Shown here piece by piece: positions 1-7,107 of a stretch of 15,544 bases of DNA. Source of the DNA: Candidatus Omnitrophota bacterium (GTDB lineage Bacteria > Omnitrophota > Gorgyraeia > JABMRN01); NCBI GenBank assembly GCA_028702395.1, contig JAQVOV010000015.1, forward strand, positions 4,883-20,426, given 5' to 3'. How positions within the stretch are numbered: position 1 is the first letter of the stretch; the number at the start of each line of letters is the position of its first letter. Below the pieces are notes generated by a model. The model saw only the letters and a program-made list of their open reading frames with translations, made no database searches and had not been told where the DNA came from. Made by a program: the position numbers and the translations under genes.

Positions 1-187
1 TGACATCATGAATATAATTTTCTTTATTTTTTATGCGTAACACCCGTTTTTCACTTACATCAAAACCTGTTGTTTTAAATCCCTTTTTTGCAAAAGTAAC
101 AGCCAAAGGAAGCCCAACATAACCAAGCCCTATAATACCTACTGTTGTTTTTTTGTTTTTAATGTTCTTTAAAGTTTCTTTTTGCAT
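1..187 (-). CDS. Nucleotide-sugar dehydrogenase, WbpA/WecC-like, N-terminal part only
   Basis: This is the first 62 codons of a gene that runs off the left edge. Members of the family oxidise the C6 hydroxyl of UDP-N-acetylhexosamines or related UDP-sugars to a carboxylate, using two NAD+, to make precursors for surface polysaccharide. The visible part is the start of the Rossmann NAD-binding domain: VGIIGLGYVGLPLAV at about residues 16-30, then FAKKGFKTTGFDV, with the acidic residue expected at the end of the second beta strand. The GLGYVGLPLA form and the later KENYIHDV resemble the UDP-HexNAc dehydrogenase branch more than Ugd, whose neighbour here has GSGYVGLVSG. The ATG follows AAAGGAACGAA, a reasonable ribosome site. 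It lies downstream of ugd on the same strand, separated by a 289-bp repeat-filled spacer. Family call is firm; substrate is inferred from the N-terminus alone. Confidence 0.85.
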   Translation of the reverse strand, partial: MQKETLKNIKNKKTTVGIIGLGYVGLPLAVTFAKKGFKTTGFDVSEKRVLRIKNKENYIHDV

Positions 188-276
188 TTTCGTTCCTTTG
201 TATCCTGTCAAAGTAAAAAGGTAAAAGTAAAAAGTAAAAAATCTGTTATCATTGTGGACTCTTTTCTTGTTTCTTA

Positions 277-304
277 GTAGGGGCGTATTGCAATACGCCC
301 CTAC
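277..304. repeat. 28-bp perfect palindrome, GTAGGGGC family
   Basis: Each half is GTAGGGGCGTATTG and its exact reverse complement. On the plus strand it is followed by GAAAAC, the flank shared with the copies at 11224 and 12629. The same 28 bp recur exactly at 8354-8381 and 11224-11251. Confidence 0.9.
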
Positions 305-394
305 GAAAACTTCATTCAGAACCTTCCGCCAGCTCGCTGCGTTTATCACGCAGCTCGTAGCTCAATCCAGGATGTTCATCCCTTTTTTATTCTT

Positions 395-421
395 ACAGGG
401 CGCCTCACGAGGCGCCCCTAC
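395..421. repeat. GTAGGGGC-family palindrome with CGCCTC arms
   Basis: The arms GGGCGCCT (398-405) and AGGCGCCC (410-417) flank a 4-base loop. The right end keeps GCCCCTACAAAACC as in the other copies. The left end has ACAG in place of GTAG, so it is slightly decayed. Confidence 0.8.
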
Positions 422-445
422 AAAACCTCATCAAGGACACTCCAC

Positions 446-480
446 TAGCTGATAGCTGAAAGCTGACAGCTGATGGCTAT
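446..480. repeat. Heptad array, AGCTGAT type, overlapping the ugd stop
   Basis: Five consecutive 7-bp units read TAGCTGA, TAGCTGA, AAGCTGA, CAGCTGA, TGGCTAT. The last unit contains the ugd stop codon (TAG on the minus strand, 477-479), so the array begins exactly at the end of the gene. Confidence 0.85.
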
Positions 481-1772
481 ATCTTCCGCCCAATACACGC
501 ATATTTAAACCCAAGCTTTTTCATTTTTTTAGGGTCATACATGTTGCGGCCATCAATTAAAATTGGCTGTCTCATGATATTTTTTATTTTAGTAAGATCC
601 AATTCCTTGAAATCATTCCATTCCGTTAAGACCAGAAGACAATCTACATCCTTAGCAACAGCATATGCATCCTTACAAAAAGTTATACCTTTAGTGGTCT
701 TTGAAACATTATCCATAGCTTTTGGGTCATATGCTTTGATCTTGCACCCTGCTTCCTGCAATCTTTTTATAATATGTAATGCCGGAGCACAGCGAATATC
801 ATCTGTGTCAGGTTTAAAAGCCAAACCAAGGATCCCTATCTTTTTATCCAAAAGGTTCCACAATAATTCTTCACACTTTTTAACTACTATTTCTTTCTGC
901 TGTTCATTTATTTTTTCAACTTCTTTTAAAAGACCAAAATCATAGCCTAGTTCTTCTGCAATATAAGTGAATGCCTGCACATCTTTTGGAAAACAACTTC
1001 CGCCATACCCTATACCTGCACTAAGAAATGCCGGACCTATCCTCTTATCTGATCCTATACCTGCAGCAACTTCTTCAATATCTGCACCTACTCTCTCACA
1101 AATGTTTGCAACAGCATTTATGAATGATATCTTCATAGCCAAAAATGAATTTGAAGCATGTTTTATAAGCTCTGCTCCGGAAATATTTGTCACAAGTATT
1201 TTTGTTTTGAGAGGTTCGTATAGATCTTTTAATAGCTTTTCAGCTTTTTTTGAATTCACTCCTACTACAACTCTATCAGGATGCATTAGATCATTTATGG
1301 CAGAACCTTCCCTTAAAAACTCCGGATTTGATGCTATATCAAATTCCGCACCTTTTTTCCTGAAAGAATTAATGACATCATTTACCCTTTGGGCTGTATT
1401 AACTGGAACAGTACTCTTTTCCACTATCAGCTTATATCCGTTCATGTATTTGGCAATATCCTCACATACTTTTTCAACATATATAAGATCAGCCTGTCCA
1501 TTATTCTTAGGAGGAGTATTTACACAAATAAAGATTATCTCACTTTTTTCAACAGCTTCTTTTGTGCTTGTTGTGAATTTTAAAGTACCCCTTTTGGTGT
1601 TTTTTTTAATAAGTTCTTCCAATCCCGGTTCATACATAGTTACAATACCGTCTTTTAAAGAACTTATCTTTTCTTTATTGTTATCTGCACATATAACATT
1701 GTTGCCGAGATCTGCAAAGCATGTTCCACTGACAAGCCCTACATATCCGCTGCCGATTATTGATATATTCAT
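477..1772 (-). CDS. ugd: UDP-glucose 6-dehydrogenase
   Basis: This 431-residue cytoplasmic enzyme oxidises UDP-glucose to UDP-glucuronate with two NAD+, supplying uronic-acid sugars for polysaccharide or LPS. It has the full family layout: an N-terminal Rossmann fold with GSGYVGLVSG (7-16), the NPEFLREGSA motif (149-158), a central helix with ELIKHASN (201-208, catalytic-site Lys204 and Asn208), and GYGGSCFPKD (255-264) with catalytic Cys260. A C-terminal UDP-binding domain includes GLAFKPDTDD. The length matches TuaD/RkpK-type enzymes. The ATG follows AGGAGAGTAA, a strong ribosome site. Upstream is lptD across a 141-bp heptad-hairpin spacer, and downstream is a second sugar dehydrogenase, which suggests a cell-surface sugar cluster. 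No promoter was identified in the spacer. Its stop codon lies inside a heptad array. Confidence 0.96.
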   Translation of the reverse strand: MNISIIGSGYVGLVSGTCFADLGNNVICADNNKEKISSLKDGIVTMYEPGLEELIKKNTKRGTLKFTTSTKEAVEKSEIIFICVNTPPKNNGQADLIYVEKVCEDIAKYMNGYKLIVEKSTVPVNTAQRVNDVINSFRKKGAEFDIASNPEFLREGSAINDLMHPDRVVVGVNSKKAEKLLKDLYEPLKTKILVTNISGAELIKHASNSFLAMKISFINAVANICERVGADIEEVAAGIGSDKRIGPAFLSAGIGYGGSCFPKDVQAFTYIAEELGYDFGLLKEVEKINEQQKEIVVKKCEELLWNLLDKKIGILGLAFKPDTDDIRCAPALHIIKRLQEAGCKIKAYDPKAMDNVSKTTKGITFCKDAYAVAKDVDCLLVLTEWNDFKELDLTKIKNIMRQPILIDGRNMYDPKKMKKLGFKYACIGRKI

Positions 1773-1788
1773 TTACTCTCCTATATTT

Positions 1789-1905
1789 GAGTCGTGAGTC
1801 GTGAGTCATGTGTCATGTGTCTGTGTGTCGTGGGTCTGCTGTGGGAAACTATAATTTAGTATTCCACAGCAGACTCACGACGCATTACTCATGACTCAAA
1901 GACTC
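1789..1905. repeat. Inverted pair of GAGTCGT-type heptad arrays forming a long hairpin
   Basis: The left array (1789-1843) has units GAGTCGT, GAGTCGT, GAGTCAT, GTGTCAT, GTGTCTG and so on. The right array (1864-1905) is the same unit on the other strand. The arms at 1827-1847 and 1862-1881 pair over 20 positions with one mismatch and one bulged G, and the central ACTA/TAGT can extend the stem. It lies between lptD and ugd. It has no T-run after the stem on the minus strand, so it is not a standard intrinsic terminator, although it could still stabilise or attenuate RNA. Confidence 0.85.
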
Positions 1906-1913
1906 AATCGCTC

Positions 1914-4091
1914 TTAGCTAACAGCCATATCTCCAGGGGAAGGACGTTTATAAGTTCTGCTAAATCCAAATGGTAATTCAGGGAACGCTTTAAGTCTAAA
2001 TACTGCCCAAAAAGCATATTCTGTAGTGCCTTCATCCTTTTCTTGTATATTCAAACAAAATTCTCCAAGCCAGCAATGCAGATCTTTGAAGACTGTATAT
2101 TCTTGTTCCTGCCATCTATTTTCATATACATCAAATCTTTCATATACCCTAAAAGACCATACATTATTTAATTTATATGTTGATTGTAAAGTGAACTGTG
2201 AAGCAGGATCGCCTCCGTTATTTTCATATATATAGCCTATTCCTACATTCCAGTTTTTTCCGAAATTACAGATCAGATCATTCACTGCATATTTTATAGG
2301 GCTACTGACTTTTTCTCTGCTGAAATCAAAAGTAATATCACTTTTTGCGAACATCCAATCAAATGGTCGTAATTCTAAGTTGAAATCAACATCTCCAAAT
2401 TCTCCTCTGCCTTCTTCTCCCAACGTATCATCCTTACTGTAAAAAGTATAGTTTGTTCCAATTATCAATCTTATAAGGTCTACATTTTCATAACCATTGT
2501 CTCTTTTTCTCTTAGTCTGTAGTTTATTTTCAAGTTCAAGAGTTATAACATTAGAGTAATCCATTGCATCGATCGCATCAAACTGTATTAGGGTCTCTTT
2601 ATCTACAGTTGGTTCCTGCCTGTAAAAATAATTAATTCGCGGAGTGATAACATGCCTAAGCTTATGTATATTGAATTTTTCACTTTCTACATCAAAAGTC
2701 CTAAAAAACTTGGTTTCAACATTTACGCCATATTCATATATCTGTCTAAAATCATTGCGTTTGCCTGATATGTTTTGGGCAAAATATGTATATCTCATAC
2801 CCAAATACGGCGTCACATTCAAAAAATTGAATAACTTAGCTACATATGATAATTTGTTATACGTATCAAATCTCACATTTTTATCTGCCCCTCTATGAAG
2901 ATCCGATGCATATGTTTTCCTGAAATTAGAAAGGCTTATCTGATTAGTATAATAAAATCTTGTCCCCCATAAAGATTGGTTGTAAACATCCATGGTAATT
3001 TCAGGTAACCTTTCAACTTTTGTAAGAAAATCATTTAATCTGAAATCCATAGTAATATTTGTACTGTAATTCTCTTTGTTGGTAATTATCGACAAATAGT
3101 TTTCAGGCGTCCACCCGTCGTCAACTTCAATATCAAAATAATCTTTAACAACATCTGCATCACTGACCTTGTTCAATTCAACTAACCCAACTGTATCTTC
3201 TGCAAGATCTATTTTGTGCCTGTATTCAAACCTATATCTTGATTTTTTCTTTTCTCCTTCAGGAGGAGCTATAGCAAGCCCTCCGTTCTCATGAGTATAA
3301 TAGTATCGTATCATTCCTTTACCTAATTTATCTGCATCATAATGTGCATCTGCACCATATCCCAATCCCCTCTTAGTTCTATAATCAAGTCTGATATCAC
3401 CTCTTATCTTTTCACCTATATAATATCTATAACTGCCTAAAAGATAATAACCCCAATTATCTTTATATCCAGGAACAACGTCTATCACATTTCTGGATTG
3501 CTTTATTGGCATAACATAATAAGGAATATAAAAAACAGGCACATTACCAATATAGAAAAAAACATGCTTAGCTATTACTTTATCATTAACAAAAACCTGT
3601 ATTTCTTTTGCAACTATCCTATAATGAGGCATATCATGATCACATGTACTTAGACTTGCGTTACTGAGAATATAATGATCTTTAGAATCTTTTTCTGAAG
3701 TCCCGGCAGAAGAATACATACTATCAACTTTCAATTCACCTTTATCTATCTTTCCTGTTTCTTCAGGAAAGTTATATTCTATTTTTTCTCCGGTCAATTC
3801 CTGCCCGGGACGTGTTATTTTGACAGAACCCTCACAATACCCTATTTTAGTTGTTGTATCTACAGTTATTTTATCACATGTGAGAGTTATCTCTCCATAT
3901 TTTACAGACACATTTCCCTGTCCTACGATTATTTTATCCTGCTGTGAATAATTGACCGTATCCCCATTAACAATAATAGGTTGGGTTTTTTCTGATTTTT
4001 CTTTAGGAAGGAATTGAGACAGCACTTGCCCAAAAGAGTTATTGGAAACAAGCATTACTAAAAAAAAGAATGTTAGAAGTTTTCTAGCCAT
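1914..4091 (-). CDS. lptD: LPS-assembly outer-membrane protein LptD (OstA/Imp)
   Basis: LptD, with the lipoprotein LptE, forms the outer-membrane channel that puts lipopolysaccharide on the cell surface. Numbered from the start chosen here (725 residues), MARKLLTFFFL begins a signal peptide with cleavage near SFG-Q. An OstA/LptA-like beta-jellyroll domain spans about 38-125 (IIVNGDTVNYSQQDKIIVGQGNV, followed by repeated strand patterns). Then comes STCDHDMPHYRI and the hallmark IGNVPVFYIPYYVMPI leading into a C-terminal beta barrel rich in aromatic, alternating strands. Cys150 sits where E. coli LptD has Cys173, and Cys673 and Cys679 lie near the C-terminal cysteine site. An ATG five codons upstream (4106) is possible but lacks a ribosome site and would put Asp into the signal-peptide n-region. 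The last codons (MAVS) lie in repeat-like sequence. It has its own promoter at 4140-4168. Confidence 0.93.
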   Translation of the reverse strand: MARKLLTFFFLVMLVSNNSFGQVLSQFLPKEKSEKTQPIIVNGDTVNYSQQDKIIVGQGNVSVKYGEITLTCDKITVDTTTKIGYCEGSVKITRPGQELTGEKIEYNFPEETGKIDKGELKVDSMYSSAGTSEKDSKDHYILSNASLSTCDHDMPHYRIVAKEIQVFVNDKVIAKHVFFYIGNVPVFYIPYYVMPIKQSRNVIDVVPGYKDNWGYYLLGSYRYYIGEKIRGDIRLDYRTKRGLGYGADAHYDADKLGKGMIRYYYTHENGGLAIAPPEGEKKKSRYRFEYRHKIDLAEDTVGLVELNKVSDADVVKDYFDIEVDDGWTPENYLSIITNKENYSTNITMDFRLNDFLTKVERLPEITMDVYNQSLWGTRFYYTNQISLSNFRKTYASDLHRGADKNVRFDTYNKLSYVAKLFNFLNVTPYLGMRYTYFAQNISGKRNDFRQIYEYGVNVETKFFRTFDVESEKFNIHKLRHVITPRINYFYRQEPTVDKETLIQFDAIDAMDYSNVITLELENKLQTKRKRDNGYENVDLIRLIIGTNYTFYSKDDTLGEEGRGEFGDVDFNLELRPFDWMFAKSDITFDFSREKVSSPIKYAVNDLICNFGKNWNVGIGYIYENNGGDPASQFTLQSTYKLNNVWSFRVYERFDVYENRWQEQEYTVFKDLHCWLGEFCLNIQEKDEGTTEYAFWAVFRLKAFPELPFGFSRTYKRPSPGDMAVS

Positions 4092-4139
4092 ATTAAAAAC
4101 ATCCAATGTTATAATAAATAATATATAATATTTTGGGTG

Positions 4140-4168
4140 ATTATATCATAAATATATAATAGAGGCAA
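4140..4168 (-). promoter_or_regulatory. Sigma70-type promoter for lptD
   Basis: On the minus strand, TTGCCT (4168-4163, 4 of 6 to the -35 consensus) and a perfect TATAAT (4145-4140) are separated by 17 bp. The predicted transcript start, near 4133, gives a leader of about 40 bases. The promoter sits in the AT-rich, repeat-free part of the spacer next to lptD. Confidence 0.7.
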
Positions 4169-4189
4169 TAATTATTTATTCCTGTCTCT

Positions 4190-4333
4190 ACGCTTCGAGC
4201 TACGAGCCACGCGTTTCGCGCTAAAGGAACGTCCTAAACGAAGTTTTGCGATTTGCGTTACTGTAAGGGTATAAATAGAATTTTTGATAAAACTGCTTTC
4301 AAAAGGATCATTAAGCTCGTAGCGCGTAGCTCA
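4190..4333. repeat. Composite repeat element with inverted GAGCTAC-type heptad arrays
   Basis: The left array (4190-4224) has units ACGCTTC, GAGCTAC, GAGCCAC, GCGTTTC, GCGCTAA. The right array (4313-4333) has units AAGCTCG, TAGCGCG, TAGCTCA, the reverse complement of the left type, and ends exactly at the stop codon of the GGDEF gene (4334-4336). Inside the left array, GGAACGTCCTAAACGAAG (4226-4243), continuing to TTTTG at 4248, is the reverse complement of the core end seen in other spacers. Nothing is recognised in 4249-4312. Confidence 0.75.
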
Positions 4334-5641
4334 TCAGTCTATCATCGTAACCTTATTCCTACCGGCATTTTTTGACATATACATAGCAGTATCAGCTTTG
4401 TTTATAAGCGTTGCTAGAGTTTTTCCATCTTTAGGGAATAAACTTGCCCCTATGCTAACAGTAATATTGACCTTTTCATCATATGCAACAATTTCTTTCT
4501 CCTCAACTGTGTTACGTATTCTTTCCGCTATTTGAAAAACAAGATCCTTATTTACCTCAGGTAATAAAACCGTGAATTCTTCACCGCCATATCTTGAAAT
4601 AAGATCTATTTCTCTGATGTTATGCTGTATCCTTAAAGCAACCTCTTTTAGAACAATATCCCCAACCATATGCCCATAAGTGTCATTGCATTGTTTAAAG
4701 TGATCGATATCTATCATAAGAATAGCTACTGTTAAATTGTGCTTTTGTGCCCTCAAAACCTCTTCCTGTGCTCTTTGATCAAAGTATCTCCTAAGATAGA
4801 TCCCTGTTAAACTATCGACAAAAGAAAGATGCTCTACCCTTTCATAAAGATTGGACCTGTTAAGTGACATCGCAGTCTGAGATGCAACTATAAAAAAATT
4901 ATCCTTTTGTTTCTGAGGCAGATCTGCTATGTAAATTATTGATGTCATCTTCTTTTCAATATAAAAAGGGATAGCCTCAATGACCGAACAATTTGAACCT
5001 TCTGCAAAATCATAAAAACCCGGCTCACTTGATCCTATTGTAAAAAAAGATTTTCTGTGTTTTAAACGCTCTATCATAGAAGAAAACACTGCCATCTTTT
5101 TTTCCTCAAAAAAAACCGCATTGTCATCTTTTTTTATCGTATACACATATGCGTTCACATCTTCATTTTCGAAATCAAAAAAGACAACCTTGCAAAAAAT
5201 AAATGAAAAATTGTTATTGAGAAATTTACCGAATTCTGAAATTATCTCTCTTTTTCTGAGCAATACAGAAACATTCTTGATATTCTCATAGAGATTACCT
5301 ATGTTGCGCGATCTTTCGTAAAGAACATGCCTCTTTGCATTTTTAACCTTGTTTTCATTTGATAATATAGATACAACCGCTTTCTTCTTTCTTATAACAC
5401 CATCAGTATCTTCCTTTGATACTCCAAGAAGTCTTTTCCCTATCTTAATAGCAGCAAACGTTATTATTACAGTAATTATCATATATAGACTTAAATACCA
5501 TGGACCCAAAAAACTTTTAGTTAAAACAACGGATAAAAGGCTTAAAAGAAATATAAGTATATAGCCCGAAATGCCTCGAGACAAAAAGCTCAAAACAGCT
5601 GTGAGCATATACATTGAAAAAAGGAATATCATAGACTGCAT
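4334..5641 (-). CDS. Membrane-anchored GGDEF protein, predicted diguanylate cyclase with intact I-site
   Basis: This 435-residue protein is predicted to join two GTP into cyclic di-GMP, the second messenger controlling biofilm, motility and polysaccharide export. About three hydrophobic segments (roughly 4-20, 25-42, 48-66) anchor it. A basic linker and a GAF-like sensory stretch (about 125-262, weak call) follow, then a GGDEF domain from about 272 containing SLTGIYLRRYF, metal-binding DIDHFK and the active-site GGEEF (352-356). REID at 343-346 is an RxxD product-inhibition site at the proper five-residue spacing. It lies second in a tandem GGDEF pair: its ATG is 13 bp inside the end of the upstream gene, after AGGAAAG, so translational coupling is likely. 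Activity and signal are unknown. Confidence 0.92.
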   Translation of the reverse strand: MQSMIFLFSMYMLTAVLSFLSRGISGYILIFLLSLLSVVLTKSFLGPWYLSLYMIITVIITFAAIKIGKRLLGVSKEDTDGVIRKKKAVVSILSNENKVKNAKRHVLYERSRNIGNLYENIKNVSVLLRKREIISEFGKFLNNNFSFIFCKVVFFDFENEDVNAYVYTIKKDDNAVFFEEKKMAVFSSMIERLKHRKSFFTIGSSEPGFYDFAEGSNCSVIEAIPFYIEKKMTSIIYIADLPQKQKDNFFIVASQTAMSLNRSNLYERVEHLSFVDSLTGIYLRRYFDQRAQEEVLRAQKHNLTVAILMIDIDHFKQCNDTYGHMVGDIVLKEVALRIQHNIREIDLISRYGGEEFTVLLPEVNKDLVFQIAERIRNTVEEKEIVAYDEKVNITVSIGASLFPKDGKTLATLINKADTAMYMSKNAGRNKVTMID

Positions 5642-7080
5642 ATTTTATTCTTTCCTGTTTCTTTTGCTTTGTATAACATTCTGTCCGCATTTCTAAACAA
5701 TTTATCTGACCCGTCGGCATCTTCCGGAAAAACAGCAAGTCCTATTGACACTGTAATATGCGTATCCTGTCTTCTTAGAACTATAGGAGATGTAGAGAGT
5801 TTTTTTCGTATCGCCTCTAAGATCTTGATCGTTTCTTCTTTTTTCCTGCCAGGGAAAAGTATGGCAAATTCCTCTCCTCCGTATCTTGAAACGATATCTG
5901 TTCCCTCAACTGTTTCCTTTAATATTTTTGCAATATGTTTTATGACAATATCACCTGCCATATGTCCATATTTATCATTATAAGACTTGAAATTATCAAT
6001 ATCCATGATCGCTAATGAAAAAAGATCATTCGTTTTCCTGCTCCTTTTAACTTCAAAGAGCAGTCTTTCTTTGAAATATTTATTAACAAAAAGTCCTGTC
6101 AATCCATCAGTTATAGCAAGTTCCTCCAGCCTTTTGTAAAGCATGGCATTAACAAAATACACTGAAAATATCTCTCCCATAATATCCAAAAGACGCAAGT
6201 CTTCCTGTGTATAATTATCATCTCTGCAGCTATCTAACCTAAGCATACCTAAAACTTTTTCTTTTGACATTATAGGTACTGATATAATAGAGCTCAAAGT
6301 ACCATGCATATCTTCATCTGTAACTAAAAACCTGAAATCATTTTTGGCTTTGCTGACAAGTAAAGGCTGTTTTTTCCAAAATACCCATCTATCAAAAACA
6401 TCTCCTTTTTTGTTTATCGAAGAAAGAACCCCTGTTTTTTTTACCGAAGAAACAAGTTCTAACTCCTGTTTTTCAGTATCAACTTTGAACATCAGGCATC
6501 TATCAGATTTTTTAGAGACCTTAAAAACAATGTCTGCTATAAGAGCTGTTAATTCATCTTCCTCTAAAGTTGAACTGAGCCTTTCAATGACCCCGCTAAG
6601 ATTTCTATATCTTTGCAGCCTGCTATTCAACAATAAAATATCCTTTTCCCCTTCTTCTATATCATTATTAAGTAAATTGATATCTTCTTCAATTTTCTGT
6701 TTTGTTATTATGAATTTTTGTTCTAAATTAAAGAACTTTTTTGACATTAAAAAACCTATGAGGGAAGTTATAAAAAAAGGGACTGCAAAATAAAGTTTAT
6801 ACTCTATCTGAAGCTTAGCAAAAGAAAGGCATATAAAAGAAAAAGAAATAACTGATACTAAGATCCCTACAACCTTGCCCAATCCTATCCAGATTAGTAC
6901 AAGCAGAACATTGATCAGTATAGTTAGAAATATTGCATGGTCAAAACAAGTGACACTTATTAACGTTGATCTTTTGCAGTAAGGAATGAATGAAAGCAAT
7001 AAAAATGCCAACATTAGGATTATCAGCGATGATATCCCTAATATGATCTTGAATTTAGATGAGGTCAGATCCCTTTTCAA
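5629..7080 (-). CDS. Membrane-anchored GAF-GGDEF protein, predicted diguanylate cyclase without I-site, TTG start
   Basis: This 483-residue protein has about four membrane segments (roughly 11-33, 48-67, 69-88, 95-112) and a likely coiled coil (118-160). A GAF-type sensor (about 163-312, including SIISVPIMSKEKVLGMLRLD) is followed by a GGDEF domain from about 320 with GLTGLFVNKYF, DIDNFK and active-site GGEEF (401-405). At the position of the RxxD inhibitory site it reads EGTD, so feedback inhibition by c-di-GMP through that site is not expected, unlike its neighbour. The start is TTG, supported by AGGAG five bases upstream. The next ATG would fall inside the first membrane segment. It begins 27 bp after the ABC ATPase gene and overlaps the next GGDEF gene by 13 bp, so the three probably form one transcript. 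Confidence 0.92.
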   Translation of the reverse strand: MKRDLTSSKFKIILGISSLIILMLAFLLLSFIPYCKRSTLISVTCFDHAIFLTILINVLLVLIWIGLGKVVGILVSVISFSFICLSFAKLQIEYKLYFAVPFFITSLIGFLMSKKFFNLEQKFIITKQKIEEDINLLNNDIEEGEKDILLLNSRLQRYRNLSGVIERLSSTLEEDELTALIADIVFKVSKKSDRCLMFKVDTEKQELELVSSVKKTGVLSSINKKGDVFDRWVFWKKQPLLVSKAKNDFRFLVTDEDMHGTLSSIISVPIMSKEKVLGMLRLDSCRDDNYTQEDLRLLDIMGEIFSVYFVNAMLYKRLEELAITDGLTGLFVNKYFKERLLFEVKRSRKTNDLFSLAIMDIDNFKSYNDKYGHMAGDIVIKHIAKILKETVEGTDIVSRYGGEEFAILFPGRKKEETIKILEAIRKKLSTSPIVLRRQDTHITVSIGLAVFPEDADGSDKLFRNADRMLYKAKETGKNKICSL

Positions 7081-7107
7081 TTGATCTCCTGACCTTTTGT
7101 ACAGATT

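Larger units (their letters stand above)
188..476. repeat. Repeat-filled spacer between ugd and the second sugar dehydrogenase
   Basis: This is the largest gap in the window, with no credible gene. From left to right it contains a GTAAAAA-type heptad array (211-241), a 28-bp GTAGGGGC palindrome (277-304), a core end reading AGAACCTTCCGCC (318-330), an AGCTCGT-type heptad stretch with a 7-bp stem hairpin (336-342 with 348-354), and a second GC-rich palindrome (395-421). It ends with a core end CAAGGACACTCCAC (432-445) and an AGCTGAT-type heptad array (446-480) that runs into the ugd stop codon. It looks like two composite elements side by side. A 66-codon plus-strand reading frame through it is only translated repeat. 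Confidence 0.8.

Noticed and set aside
188..230. TTGACA on the minus strand before the second sugar dehydrogenase as a -35 box
   Set aside because: It lies too close to the start codon, and no -10 box is found at 16-18 bp.
277..421. Possible CRISPR array from repeated palindromes
   Set aside because: Repeats are not regularly spaced, arms differ, there are no unique spacers of constant length, and no cas gene is present.
252..452. Plus-strand reading frame of 66 codons in the first spacer
   Set aside because: It consists of translated palindromes and heptads, has no convincing ribosome site, and the same translated pieces appear wherever the repeat occurs (for example at 8340-8390).
967..1797. 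Plus-strand reading frame of 276 codons opposite ugd
   Set aside because: It lies antisense to a clearly conserved enzyme, has no recognisable domain and is an expected shadow.
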